Source of the DNA: Candidatus Sumerlaeota bacterium
Lineage (GTDB): Bacteria; Sumerlaeota; Sumerlaeia; SLMS01; JAHLLQ01
Length of the DNA stretch: 64,000 nt
Direction: 5' to 3'
Assembly (NCBI GenBank): GCA_030156535.1
Contig: JASGMJ010000004.1
Coordinates: forward strand, 1-64,000
Shown one piece after another: positions 28,193 through 37,124 of the stretch. The notes beneath the pieces were generated by a model that was not told where the DNA came from, did no database searches, and was given only the letters and a program-made list of their open reading frames with translations. A program made the position numbers and the translations under genes. Each line of letters starts with the position of its first letter. The stretch's first letter is position 1.

Positions 28193-29626
28193 ATGCGTAT
28201 TGGAATGGTCACGCTCGGGTGTGACAAAAACACGGTTGATAATGAATACCTGACGGGCCTGCTCAGCCGAGACGGGCACACGCTGGAGATCGCCAATCCG
28301 GCGAATCCGCCAGACGTTGTTGTTATCACGACGTGCGGTTTCATCCAGGCCGCGCGCAATCAGTCACTCGCTGCGATTGGCGAATGGGCCGCCGTCCGGC
28401 GCGAACACGGCACGCGGCTGGGCGTGATCGGATGCCTGGCGCAGAAGAGCCGCGAGGACCTGCTGCGCGAGTACCCCGAGATTGATTTCCTCGCCGGCGT
28501 CGGCGAGTTCCAGCGCGTCGCGCGTCTCGTGGCGGGGGAGAGCCGCAGCCGCTTCCTCCCCGAAACGAGTGGTGCCGCCGGATCGTGGAATCTCGGCGGG
28601 CAGTCGCCCGCCGCCGCTCCCGACATCGACATCGAGTTCGACGACCGCGAGTTCGCCGCCGGTGCGCCGCGCGTTGTCGTCCCCACCACGCTGCCGCGCA
28701 AACGTCTCGACAACCGCGTTCACGGTTTCCTGAAAATCTCCGACGGCTGCAATCACACCTGCACCTTCTGCAGCATCCCCCTGATGAAGGGCGTCTACTC
28801 CAGCGTCCCCAAGAACCTGCTCCTCGATGAAGCGCGCCGCCTTCTGGACGACGGTATCCGCGAAATCAACATCGTTGCCCAGGACATCACGAAGTACGGG
28901 CTCGACCTTGAGAAGCGTTTCATGCTTCCCGAATTGCTCGACGAGTTGGCTTCGCTCGACGGCGATTTCTGGATCCGGCTTTTCTATCTTTACCCTTCCA
29001 CCGTGACGACCGACCTCATCGACGTCATCAAGCGGCATCCGAAAATTGCACGCTATCTCGACATCCCGCTCCAGCATCTCGATCCCGCTGTTCTCAAGCG
29101 CATGCGGCGCCCACACGATCAGGAACGCACCATGGAGATGCTGCGCCGCATTCGGCGCGAACTCCCCGAGGCAACCCTGCGCACCACGTTCATCGTCGGC
29201 TTCCCCGGTGAAACGCCCGCCGAGTTCAAAACGCTCACCGAAGCCGTGAAGGAAATCCGCTTCGAACGCATGGGCGTGTTCACCTACTCGCGCGAGCCTG
29301 GTACTCCCGCCGCCGACATGCCCAATCATGTGACGGAGAAAGTGAAGGCGCGCCGCCGTGACAAGCTGATGAAGCTGCAGTCGAAAATCAGCGCCGAGTG
29401 GGCGAGCGAGCAGGTTGGCACCGAACGCGAAGTGCTCGTGGAGAGCGCCGTTGCGGGTAAACCGTGGTACGTTGGACGCAGCCACAGCGAAGCTGCCGAA
29501 ATCGACGGTGTCGTGCGCGTTTACAGCGAAACACCGCTGCGCATCGGCAGCTTCGTCCCCACGCGCATCGTTGAGGCCGACACATACGATCTGACGGCCG
29601 AGGCGCTTGTTCAGCCGCCCGAGTAG
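28193..29626 (+). CDS. rimO: ribosomal protein S12 methylthiotransferase RimO
   Basis: The 477-residue protein starts at ATG with MRIGMVTLGCDKNTVDNE, the UPF0004 domain start whose three cysteines bind one cluster. The radical SAM core has C186, C190 and C193 in GCNHTCTFCSIP. LYLYPS, DIPLQH and TFIVGFPGET follow, and a C-terminal TRAM domain covers about 400-470. RimO adds a methylthio group to an aspartate of ribosomal protein S12. The related MiaB acts on tRNA, but the CDKN and ISDGCNHTC sequence types favour RimO. It converges with the MerR-B12 gene, 36 bases away. Confidence 0.9.
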   Translation: MRIGMVTLGCDKNTVDNEYLTGLLSRDGHTLEIANPANPPDVVVITTCGFIQAARNQSLAAIGEWAAVRREHGTRLGVIGCLAQKSREDLLREYPEIDFLAGVGEFQRVARLVAGESRSRFLPETSGAAGSWNLGGQSPAAAPDIDIEFDDREFAAGAPRVVVPTTLPRKRLDNRVHGFLKISDGCNHTCTFCSIPLMKGVYSSVPKNLLLDEARRLLDDGIREINIVAQDITKYGLDLEKRFMLPELLDELASLDGDFWIRLFYLYPSTVTTDLIDVIKRHPKIARYLDIPLQHLDPAVLKRMRRPHDQERTMEMLRRIRRELPEATLRTTFIVGFPGETPAEFKTLTEAVKEIRFERMGVFTYSREPGTPAADMPNHVTEKVKARRRDKLMKLQSKISAEWASEQVGTEREVLVESAVAGKPWYVGRSHSEAAEIDGVVRVYSETPLRIGSFVPTRIVEADTYDLTAEALVQPPE

Positions 29627-29662
29627 CTCCAATCGGGCACGGAGAAATGCCTGGCCGTTGCG

Positions 29663-30598
29663 TCAGTCAATGGCCCGGACCCAATGCAGAAAGTCGTTCA
29701 ACTCCATGATGCGCAGGATGCCTTCGATTCCCGAAGGGGCGCCCTTGCCACCGACAACCATCGGGATCTCCGCGGGCAGTTCCAGGCGAAGCTGCCGCAG
29801 CGTTCTTGCCACAACGACGCTGTCCATTGTTTCGGAGATGCTGAGGCAGACGGCGGCGGGGCGATGCGTTTCGGCCGTGCGGATGATTTCGTTCGGAGGT
29901 GTTTGAGCACCGATGTAGAGGACCTTGCGCTCTCCCAAAACGGCTGCGAGTGCGCACATCTGAAGGCCAAGGCGGTGAAGGTCGCCGGGCAGGCTCGCCA
30001 CGAGAAGCGCAGGCGTCGCGCCTCCTTCGTTCAGGAGCCTCCACTGGGTGGAGAGAAAGTCCCCCAGCTTTTCGGAAGCGAAGTGCTCGTGGCTGACGGC
30101 CAGTTCTCCGTCCCGCCAGTTCTGCCCAACGCGTTCAAGAAACGGAACGGCGCGCTCGGCAAGAAACCGCATGGCACCAAGTCGTGACCAATCCTGGCGC
30201 AGGCGCTCGCTCAGTGCCTCGTCATCGTAGTTGAGCGTCGCCTCCAGCCAGGCATCGACTTCGTCGCCTCCCGCACGGGCGGCTGTCCCGGCACGGCGTT
30301 CTTCCGGTGTGGCTGCAAGGTAGCGTCGGCGCCCGCGCGCGAGCATCATGTTCAACTCTTCGACTGACGCCGCCGCCACTTCACCTGCGCGAAACCCCTG
30401 CCGCATGGCTTCGGCGGCCAAACGAAGGCGCGCGATCTCCGCTTCGGGATAGCGACGGTGCCCCGACGGCAGGCGGAACGACAGCGGCGAACCGTAGCGG
30501 CGCTCCCACATCCTCAACGTCTCGATGCCGATGCCTGTCTCGCGCGAGACGGCGCCGATTGAGACTCCCTGGCTCTTCGCCGTTTTCGCCTTAGTCAT
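29663..30598 (-). CDS. MerR-type regulator with B12-binding domain (CarH/LitR-like)
   Basis: The 311-residue protein has an N-terminal MerR helix-turn-helix (VSIGAVSRETGIGIETLRMWERRYGSP, residues about 13-40). A helical domain follows with W161 and E171-H172, exactly the Wx9EH motif of CarH-type photoreceptors. The B12-binding domain then shows DLHRLG, i.e. D206-x-H208-x-x-G211, where H208 can ligate cobalt. Characterised relatives bind DNA in the dark with adenosylcobalamin and release it in light. The ATG overlaps the upstream stop by eight bases. The light role here is inferred from the family. Confidence 0.88.
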   Translation of the reverse strand: MTKAKTAKSQGVSIGAVSRETGIGIETLRMWERRYGSPLSFRLPSGHRRYPEAEIARLRLAAEAMRQGFRAGEVAAASVEELNMMLARGRRRYLAATPEERRAGTAARAGGDEVDAWLEATLNYDDEALSERLRQDWSRLGAMRFLAERAVPFLERVGQNWRDGELAVSHEHFASEKLGDFLSTQWRLLNEGGATPALLVASLPGDLHRLGLQMCALAAVLGERKVLYIGAQTPPNEIIRTAETHRPAAVCLSISETMDSVVVARTLRQLRLELPAEIPMVVGGKGAPSGIEGILRIMELNDFLHWVRAID

Positions 30599-31139
30599 TG
30601 AGAAGCCCCTCCGCCACGCTCTTGAGTTCCAACATCTTGCCAGCCGAGTACCCACTGTCGTGGAACCAGACGATGCGGCCTGTCTTGTCGAGAAGAAGCA
30701 CGCGTGCATTGCGGGGATTCTCGTTCCCTGTCGCGCGTACGATCCTGCCCGCGTCTTTGTAAACCGTCACAACGGACCGCCAGTCCTCGCGCGGGATACC
30801 ACTTCGCATTCCCTCGTCGATCATCGGTGACGCCGCAGTGGCGAGAAGACCCTCTTTGCTGCGGGCACTTCGTAAACCTGAACGGGGAGACCCGCCTGCG
30901 TGATCCCAAGAAGCCAGCGATCAAGGTCGAACTGCGCTTTCATCACATAACCAACGAGCAGCACCGCTGGCTTGCCTTCCAGGTCGGCGGGAAGTTCGTA
31001 CGCCTTCCCCGCCAGTGATTCGCCACTCACGGCCGGGAACTGTTCTCCCACCGGGTTTCTGTTCTGGACGCTGGAAGCACATCCGGCAAGGCCCAGGGCA
31101 ATCGACATCAACATCAGTATGTTGCGGCGCAAACTCATG
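30591..31139 (-). pseudogene. thioredoxin-like (ATP10-type) lipoprotein gene interrupted by a frameshift
   Basis: The first frame starts at ATG 31139 with AAGGAAGAG upstream and encodes a lipoprotein signal (ALGLAGC, lipid-accepting C20). It runs through PADLEGKPAVLLVGYVMKAQ and stops at 30822-30824. The second frame continues as SPMIDEGMRSGIPREDW and ends with a thioredoxin-like VLLLDKTGRIVWFHDSG. A one-base shift near GCAGCAAAG (about 30855-30865) joins the two into one ATP10-like protein of about 182 residues. A decayed gene, a sequencing error and -1 ribosomal slippage at A-AAG all remain possible. It lies between the epimerase fusion and the MerR-B12 gene. Confidence 0.7.
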
Positions 31140-31140
31140 G

Positions 31141-32559
31141 TCACTCTTCCTTCGGCCGCCCGAGAACTTCGTGCAGCGCTTCTTTCAGATGGTGGTGCAA
31201 AAAAGTATAGCCCGTCTCTTCCAATTTGCCGGGGCGCACGCGCGTGCTGCGCAAGAGAGCCTCGTCCGCCATTTTGCCATACAGCAGGCGCAACGCGAAG
31301 CCCGGCACCGGTGGAGCCACGGGGCGATGAATCACCCGCGCCAGCGTCTTCGTGAAATCGCGATTCGTAACGGGATTCGGTGCCGTGAAGTTGACGGGGC
31401 CTTCGATCGACTTCTCTGACAGGCAATGCAGGAACGCGCCAATTTCGTCCTCGATGGAAATCCAACTCATGTACTGACGGCCGTTCCCGAGGGCTCCCCC
31501 AACTCCCAGGCGGAAGAGCGGGAGCATCTTCTCAAGCGCGCCTCCCCTGGGGCTCAGCACGATTCCCGTGCGCGCGAGCACCACCCGGATGCCTGCATCG
31601 CTGGCGCTGAACGTTGCCTCTTCCCACTCTTGGGAAACTTCCGGCAAGAACCCACTGCCGCGCGGTGATGTTTCATCCGCCCATGCATCTCCTGTTTCGC
31701 CGTAATAACCTATCGCCGAACTCGAAATCAAAACCTCGGGCTTCTCTTTCAACTGCGCCAGTGCCTCGCACAGCGTGCGCGTTCCTTCCACGCGGCTGGA
31801 GCGAATGCGGCGGCGCCTCTCATCGCTCCAGCGCCCTCCCGCAATGTTCTCGCCCGCGAGGTGGATGACCGCATCGCAGCCCTCCAGCTTTTCCGTGCCT
31901 GCAGGAAAGCCCGCCCCGGGGTGCCATTGCACCTCGTCATCGCTCTTCGCCGGGCGGCGAACGAGGCGAAGCACCTCGTGTCCCGCCGAGCGCAGCAAAG
32001 GAACGAGCGCCGAGCCAACCAAGCCACTGGCACCCGTGATGGCAATCCGCATCGTTTTCATTTTGGACTCCCTGTTCCGCTTCAGATCGCGCTCTGTAAT
32101 GCAATGGCGGTAGGCGAACATCCGCTTCAGTTTCTGTTTCACAAACGGGCCGGCAATAGGTCGGGCGAGAGGATCAAGGGGGAGTGCGTACTTTACCTCG
32201 TCACGGAGGATCGCCTGCTCTGTCCCCGACGGCTCGAAGCGGTGCTCATGCGCCCATGCGGCGAATGGTCCGCGCACCTGAACGTCGCGAAACCCGCGAT
32301 TCGCGCGGACCTCTTCGATGCGGGCCAGCCAGCGCATCCGTACGGGCCAGCTTCCCACTCGCAATTCCACTTCATCGCCCTCCGCCAGTCCTTCGGGATG
32401 GCGGAGCAACCCGACTTCCTCCCAAGGCGGGGTCAGACGCTCGAAAGCACCGGGCATTGAGTGCCAGGCGAACAAGTCGTCCGGGCTGGCGGATACGAGG
32501 CTTTCGCGCTGAAAGCTGGCAGGAGACACGGCAGGCGCTTTCCCTTCTGCGGCGGGCAC
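31141..32559 (-). CDS. SRPBCC domain fused to TIGR01777-type NAD-dependent epimerase
   Basis: The 472-residue protein joins an N-terminal SRPBCC ligand-binding domain (about 15-150; ERLTPPWEEVGLL, RGPFAAWAHEHRFEP, DEVKYALPLDPLA) to an epimerase-like SDR. The SDR has ITGASGLVGSALVPLLRSAGHEV, IHLAGENIAGGRW and SSSAIGYYG, and ends with a DUF1731-type tail (STRVRPGKLEETGYTF). Both parts, separate or fused, occur in proteins once called cell-division inhibitor-like (YfcH); the activity is unknown. The start is GTG with a weak ribosome site. Its stop codon is two bases before the downstream lipoprotein ATG. Confidence 0.87.
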   Translation of the reverse strand: MPAAEGKAPAVSPASFQRESLVSASPDDLFAWHSMPGAFERLTPPWEEVGLLRHPEGLAEGDEVELRVGSWPVRMRWLARIEEVRANRGFRDVQVRGPFAAWAHEHRFEPSGTEQAILRDEVKYALPLDPLARPIAGPFVKQKLKRMFAYRHCITERDLKRNRESKMKTMRIAITGASGLVGSALVPLLRSAGHEVLRLVRRPAKSDDEVQWHPGAGFPAGTEKLEGCDAVIHLAGENIAGGRWSDERRRRIRSSRVEGTRTLCEALAQLKEKPEVLISSSAIGYYGETGDAWADETSPRGSGFLPEVSQEWEEATFSASDAGIRVVLARTGIVLSPRGGALEKMLPLFRLGVGGALGNGRQYMSWISIEDEIGAFLHCLSEKSIEGPVNFTAPNPVTNRDFTKTLARVIHRPVAPPVPGFALRLLYGKMADEALLRSTRVRPGKLEETGYTFLHHHLKEALHEVLGRPKEE

Positions 32560-32690
32560 TCAGTTGCCTGAATGGAGACCTTGCGTCCAGAATACAAACG
32601 CTGCATTCTGGACATTGTGAAGGGAAAGCGTGAATCGTGCCCGATTTCTGGACAAAGGGGGCTGCTGGGGCTTCGAAAGGGAGTTCCCCT
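32560..32690. other. intergenic region between radical SAM gene and SRPBCC-epimerase gene
   Basis: The 131-base gap lies between two minus-strand genes and must carry any promoter for the epimerase-lipoprotein-MerR unit. It contains the TTCTGGAC repeats listed separately. No terminator with a T-run is evident for the radical SAM gene. Confidence 0.4.
32585..32653. promoter_or_regulatory. operator-like inverted repeat plus a third half-site
   Basis: GTCCAGAAT (32585-32593) and its exact reverse complement ATTCTGGAC (32605-32613) flank 11 bases. A third copy, TTCTGGAC (32646-32653), lies 40 bases further out. The pair lies 26-54 bases upstream of the SRPBCC-epimerase GTG, as expected for an operator. 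The MerR-B12 protein encoded downstream in the same unit is the obvious candidate ligand; that link is inference. Confidence 0.55.
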
Positions 32691-33791
32691 CTATTGCTGG
32701 CCGTCCGCAGCCGGGAAGAGTTGGCCCTTGGCCAGAGAGAGGAGCGGCTGGCGGAAGTTGCAGGTCTTGATCCGGCAGGCGGCTCCGCAGCCGTGGATTT
32801 GCTTTCGCCGCTCGTGGGCCTGGGCCGAATGCCAAATGTCACGCGGGTGCATTTCCCGCACGTTGCCGACGGCGTCCATCACGTCACAGAGCCGAACGGT
32901 CCCATCCGGTTCGATGTCCAGATTGGCGACGCCCACCTTGCACGGGATGTCCTGCGGGCCCTCGGGGTCGAGCAGGTAGCGCCGCATGTACTCCATCTGC
33001 TCGACGCTGTTGGTGATCGGCAGTCCAGACTTCCGGGCGGCGATCAGAGCATCCATGCCGCGGTTGATCTTGTCCGCGTCGTCATCCCAGTAGGGGCTCT
33101 TCTTGAACCAGCCCGGCTCGTAGTCGTCGTTGCCGCTCTCGAAATAAAGGATCTGGAACGTGATTCCATCGAGTCCCTTGTCGCGCACCCAGCGAGCCAT
33201 ATCAGGCAGATGGTCGATGCTGTAGCCCATCAGGATGGTGGAGAGCGTGATCTTGAAGGGGCGGCCGGGATAGTTGAGGTCCTCGATCGCCTTGAAGATT
33301 TTCTCGGCGCTCCCCGGATGGCCGCGCGTTTCGTCGTGGATGGCGGGGTCGAGATGGTTGAGCGAGAAGCTGATGAGGTCGATGGGGCTCTTCTTGATCT
33401 GCTCGATTCGGCGGGGGGGGAGCAGCGAGCCGTTGTTGACCGTCATGGTGCGAATGCCCAGGCGGTCGGCCTCGTCGATGAGATCGAAGATTTCGGGGCG
33501 CAGGAACGGCTCTCCCCCCGTCAGTCCGAGCACGAAGGGGCCAAGCCACTCGCGAAGCTGGGCGAGGAGCGTCTTCATTTCGTCCAGCGTCAGTTCCGTC
33601 TCCTTCGCCTCGTTGGGAGTCTTCCAGAAGGCGCAGGTCGGGCAGGCCAGATTGCAGCGATTGGTGAGAGAGAGCGTGATGTTGCTGGGCTTAACGAAAG
33701 CACCGTCAAAGCGGTACGCAACGGGTTCGAGTGAACGGCGCAGCAGCTTGTTCAGGTTAAGCGAGTTGATGGCGGCGAGGTTCAGGCCCAT
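32691..33791 (-). CDS. radical SAM/SPASM-domain protein
   Basis: The 366-residue protein has the radical SAM cluster motif at C46, C50 and C53 (NRCNLACPTC), followed by LTGGEPFLRPEIF, which helps bind SAM. It ends in a short SPASM-like region with cysteines near CKVGVANLDIEPDGTVRLCD and CGAACRIKTC for auxiliary clusters. Relatives modify peptides or proteins, or act in heme, PQQ or mycofactocin-type maturation. No precursor peptide gene is evident next to it. The ATG at 33791 has GGAG 13 bases upstream; a GTG at 33809 is also in frame. It follows the TPR lipoprotein gene by 71 bases. Confidence 0.85.
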   Translation of the reverse strand: MGLNLAAINSLNLNKLLRRSLEPVAYRFDGAFVKPSNITLSLTNRCNLACPTCAFWKTPNEAKETELTLDEMKTLLAQLREWLGPFVLGLTGGEPFLRPEIFDLIDEADRLGIRTMTVNNGSLLPPRRIEQIKKSPIDLISFSLNHLDPAIHDETRGHPGSAEKIFKAIEDLNYPGRPFKITLSTILMGYSIDHLPDMARWVRDKGLDGITFQILYFESGNDDYEPGWFKKSPYWDDDADKINRGMDALIAARKSGLPITNSVEQMEYMRRYLLDPEGPQDIPCKVGVANLDIEPDGTVRLCDVMDAVGNVREMHPRDIWHSAQAHERRKQIHGCGAACRIKTCNFRQPLLSLAKGQLFPAADGQQ

Positions 33792-33862
33792 CTGGTCAGG
33801 TTGCTCCACCCCCCGAGGATAGCGGACTCCCCCCGGTCCCCGTCAAGGAGACCAGCGGAGGT

Positions 33863-34480
33863 TCATTCGCCGTATTGCTCAAGATAGCGCTCCAAGTCCT
33901 GGGCAATGGGGAGGACCGTGGCCTTGTCCTGCTCCTCCAGGCGTCCGAGGCGCCAACGCTTGGCGGCCTCGACATAGTCCCCGCGCACATAGGCCACGCG
34001 GCCGAGAATCGTTTCCGCCCGGCGGGAATCGGGCTGGAGTTCGAGCGCGCGTTGGGCGGCTTTCTCTGCGCCGTCCAGATCCCCCTGGCCCAATCGCGCG
34101 GCGGCCATGCCATCCCAGGCAGCAGAGGATTCCGGCCGTTTGGCGGTGATTTCGGCAAAGCGCTTCTCGGCTTCCTTCCACTTCTCTTCTTCGAGGAACG
34201 TGAGGGCGATGCCGAACTCCGCTTCAGCGAAGTCGCTTTGGACTTTCAGCGCCCGGCCGAAGCATCGGCGGGCCTCGACGTACTCGGCGTCGGCCATGTA
34301 CTCCTTGCCGAGAAAAAACCATGCATGGGCGTTGTCGGGATTCAGTTGGACGGCATCGATCAGGAAGTCCGTTTGTTCGTTGGCTCCCCGCAGTCCCAGC
34401 GAAGGGCGAAACGCGATGCTGCATCCCGAGAGAACGAGAACGCAGCAGCAGGTCAGCAGTCCGGAACCCAGGCCTTTCAT
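33863..34480 (-). CDS. TPR-repeat lipoprotein
   Basis: The 205-residue protein starts with a lipoprotein signal, LVLSGCS, with C20 as the lipidated residue, so it is likely anchored in the cell envelope. The remainder is three to four TPR units (AHAWFFLGKEYMADAEYVEA, AEAEFGIALTFLEEEKW, AAWDGMAAARLGQGDL, RRAETILGRVAYVRGDY). TPR lipoproteins usually serve as assembly or scaffold factors. The start ATG overlaps the obg stop as ATGA, so the two are co-translated. Its specific partner is unknown. Confidence 0.85.
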   Translation of the reverse strand: MKGLGSGLLTCCCVLVLSGCSIAFRPSLGLRGANEQTDFLIDAVQLNPDNAHAWFFLGKEYMADAEYVEARRCFGRALKVQSDFAEAEFGIALTFLEEEKWKEAEKRFAEITAKRPESSAAWDGMAAARLGQGDLDGAEKAAQRALELQPDSRRAETILGRVAYVRGDYVEAAKRWRLGRLEEQDKATVLPIAQDLERYLEQYGE

Positions 34481-35565
34481 TGGCCGTCACCTCCAGTATC
34501 GTTGTCCTCGCCGGCGAAAACCAGGCTCTCGATGCGGCGTTTCAACTCGTCAAGCCCCTCACCCGTGTCGGCGGAAACCGGCAGGGGAGTGTAGCCGCTG
34601 GCCTTGTGAAAAGCCTTCACGGCATCGTCAACGTCGCTTGGTGTCATGAGATCGGTCTTGTTCAAGCAGACGATATAGGGTTTGCGCAAGAGTTCCGGGC
34701 TGTAATCTTCGAGTTCGTTGCGCACCAGCTCGAAGGCATAGACGAGCGATTCGGGATTGGCGTCGGCCAGAACGGGTGAGCCGTCGTCCGTCTGTCCGCC
34801 ATCGGGGGCGACGAGGTGAACGATCACGCGCGTGCGTTCGATGTGGCGCAGAAAACGATGCCCCAGCCCGGCACCCGTGTGGGCGCCTTCGATCAAGCCG
34901 GGAATGTCGGCGAGAGTGACGCGCCGCTTGAAGTCGTCGGAAAGGAAGACTCCCAGATTGGGCGCCACGGTGGTGAAGGGGTAGGAAGCGATCTTGGGGT
35001 TCGCATCCGTCATCGCCCTGAGCAATGTCGATTTTCCGGCATTGGGGAGTCCGACGAGACCAACGTCGGCGATGACCTTGAGCTCCAGGATGATGTTGCG
35101 TTCCTCGCCCGGCCATCCATCGAGAGCCTTGCGCGGGGTCTTGTTGGTCGAGGTGGCATAGTGCTGGTTTCCCAGCCCCCCGTCTCCGCCTTTCACGACA
35201 ACGAGGCGCTGGCCCTCGGCCGTGACCTCGCCAAGTTCCTCGCCCGTATCGGCATCAACCGCCACAGTGCCCAGAGGAACGCGGGCGACGATGTCCTTGC
35301 CGCTCTTCCCCGAACAGTTCTTTCCGCCTCCGTTGGCGCCATTTTCCGCATGGAGATGATGGCGCATCTTGAAGTCGATCAGTGTCACAAGATCGGAATC
35401 GCCCTCAAGAATAACCGAGCCTCCCCGCCCCCCGTCGCCACCATCGGGCCCGGCATGAGGTTGCCCCTTCAGGCGCAGAAAGGAAATGCACCCGTGGCCG
35501 CCATTGCCCGCCCGGGCGTGGACACGCACAAAATCGACAAAATGACCCTGCATTCCCTTGGCCAA
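34477..35565 (-). CDS. obg: Obg/CgtA GTPase
   Basis: The 362-residue protein has the N-terminal Obg domain (FVDFVRVHARAGNGGHG, GGDGGRGGSVIL, with glycine-rich loops). The GTPase domain follows: G1 GLPNAGKSTLL, a G2/switch region YPFTT, G3 DIPGLIEG and G4 NKTD. It is a conserved ribosome-assembly GTPase. The C-terminal domain is short and divergent. A TTG start at 35565 has GGAAAGG seven bases upstream and lies two bases after the hldE stop. An ATG at 35553 is possible but has its AAGGGA directly adjacent. It sits between hldE and the TPR lipoprotein gene. Confidence 0.95.
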   Translation of the reverse strand: MAKGMQGHFVDFVRVHARAGNGGHGCISFLRLKGQPHAGPDGGDGGRGGSVILEGDSDLVTLIDFKMRHHLHAENGANGGGKNCSGKSGKDIVARVPLGTVAVDADTGEELGEVTAEGQRLVVVKGGDGGLGNQHYATSTNKTPRKALDGWPGEERNIILELKVIADVGLVGLPNAGKSTLLRAMTDANPKIASYPFTTVAPNLGVFLSDDFKRRVTLADIPGLIEGAHTGAGLGHRFLRHIERTRVIVHLVAPDGGQTDDGSPVLADANPESLVYAFELVRNELEDYSPELLRKPYIVCLNKTDLMTPSDVDDAVKAFHKASGYTPLPVSADTGEGLDELKRRIESLVFAGEDNDTGGDGQ

Positions 35566-35567
35566 AG

Positions 35568-37040
35568 CTATACCTTTCCAGTGGCCGGGCGGCTCATGCC
35601 CTCTGCTGCCCGGCGGATGACATCGTCGGTGGATGGGCCAAAACCCGTCTCCAATTGCCTGACCTCGCCCCCGTGCTTCTCCACGATTTCACGCCCCACC
35701 ACTTCCTCCGCATTGGCGCCCTTGACCAAAATGTCGGGGCGCAGGCGTTCGAGAAGCGCGTGCGGCGTGTCCTCTTCAAAAACAGTGACGTAGTCCACAT
35801 ACGGAAGCGAGCCAATAAGCTCGGCCCGCTCCGAAACCGTGAGCACGGGCCGGGGTTCGCCCTTGAGCCGGCGGACCGATGCATCGCTGTTCAGCGCCAC
35901 AACGAGCACGTCGCCCAGCGCACGCGCTTCGGAAAGCAGGCGGATGTGGTGGACATTCAGAATGTCGAAGCAGCCGTTCGTCAGCACAACGCGGCGCCCC
36001 GAGCGCGCCAGCGAACGCCGGATGGCCTGCAACTCGTCGATCCCAACCCACTTGCGCACCCCTTCGGCTCCCTCCACCTCGCGCCGGATTTCGTCGATCG
36101 AAACCGCCGCGACGCCAGAACGCCCCACGACGATCCCCGCAGCCAGATTACCGAGTTCCGCCGCCTGTGCGAAGCTCGCTCCGGCGAAACGCGCAAGGGC
36201 AACGACGGCAATGAACGTGTCGCCGGCGCCCGTGACGTCGTAGACTTCGCGGGCACGCGCGCTGATGTGCGAGGGAGCACCGCGCCGCGGGTGGATGGCC
36301 ACGCCTCCGGACCCCATTGTCACGCAGACGGCCTTGCCGCCCACCTGCTTCTGAATCGTGCGGGCCGCTGCCACGCGCGACTCCTCGCTGGTAATCTCAA
36401 TCCCGCTGGCGTCCTGCGCTTCCTTGCGGTTGGGCGTGATGAGGTCCGCGCCGCGATAGCGCCGGTAGTCCGTCCCCTTCGGATCGACGACAACCTCCAC
36501 GTTGTGCTCATGAGCGAGGCCAATGATCTCGGCAAGCAGCGAGGGCGTCAGGAGCCCCTTGGCGTAGTCGCTGACCACCACGCCATCCACACTCGGCATG
36601 ATCTTGCGCAGGCGTGCCAGCAGGCGTTTCTCGACGGCGGGGGAGGGCGGCGTGGACTTCTCGCGATCAACGCGCAGCACCTGCTGGCCCTGGGCGACGA
36701 AGCGCGTTTTCAACGGCGTCAGGCGCCCCGGTTCACGTTCCATTTCCAGTCGAATACGCGACTCCGCACGAACGATCTCGATCAATTGCTGCCCGGGGTC
36801 ATCCTCGCCGCAGAGTGAAACGAAGATAGTCTCGGCCGACTGGAAGGCCAGGTTGCGGGCCACGTTTGCCGCCCCGCCTGCCAGCCACTCCTCGCGCTCA
36901 GCATTCAAAACGGGCACGGGGGCTTCCGGTGAAGTGCGGCTGACCGAGCCCACGACATAGTGGTCGAGGATCGCGTCGCCCACGACGAGCACGCGCTGCT
37001 GCGGAAACTTCGCCAGGAGATCAATCAACGGCTGCGTCAT
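35568..37040 (-). CDS. hldE: bifunctional heptose kinase/adenylyltransferase HldE, with altered HxGH motif
   Basis: The 490-residue protein has an N-terminal PfkB-type kinase (VLVVGDAILDHYVVG, GGAANVARNL, GAGDTF), as in D-glycero-beta-D-manno-heptose-7-phosphate kinase. A C-terminal nucleotidyltransferase follows (TNGCFDIL, NSDASVRRLKGEPRP, FEEDTPHALL, DILVKG). Together they make ADP-heptose for lipopolysaccharide core. The catalytic HxGH is NVHH at residues 362-365, so the first histidine and the glycine are missing. That may impair nucleotide transfer. The ATG has AGGGA eight bases upstream. It heads the hldE-obg-lipoprotein unit. Confidence 0.9.
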   Translation of the reverse strand: MTQPLIDLLAKFPQQRVLVVGDAILDHYVVGSVSRTSPEAPVPVLNAEREEWLAGGAANVARNLAFQSAETIFVSLCGEDDPGQQLIEIVRAESRIRLEMEREPGRLTPLKTRFVAQGQQVLRVDREKSTPPSPAVEKRLLARLRKIMPSVDGVVVSDYAKGLLTPSLLAEIIGLAHEHNVEVVVDPKGTDYRRYRGADLITPNRKEAQDASGIEITSEESRVAAARTIQKQVGGKAVCVTMGSGGVAIHPRRGAPSHISARAREVYDVTGAGDTFIAVVALARFAGASFAQAAELGNLAAGIVVGRSGVAAVSIDEIRREVEGAEGVRKWVGIDELQAIRRSLARSGRRVVLTNGCFDILNVHHIRLLSEARALGDVLVVALNSDASVRRLKGEPRPVLTVSERAELIGSLPYVDYVTVFEEDTPHALLERLRPDILVKGANAEEVVGREIVEKHGGEVRQLETGFGPSTDDVIRRAAEGMSRPATGKV

Positions 37041-37124
37041 ACGAGTTCCCTGTATCTCCCGTCGCGATTCATCGCTTCCCATCATTCTTTGTGTGAATTC
37101 GTGCGATTCGTGGGACCTTCTTCC

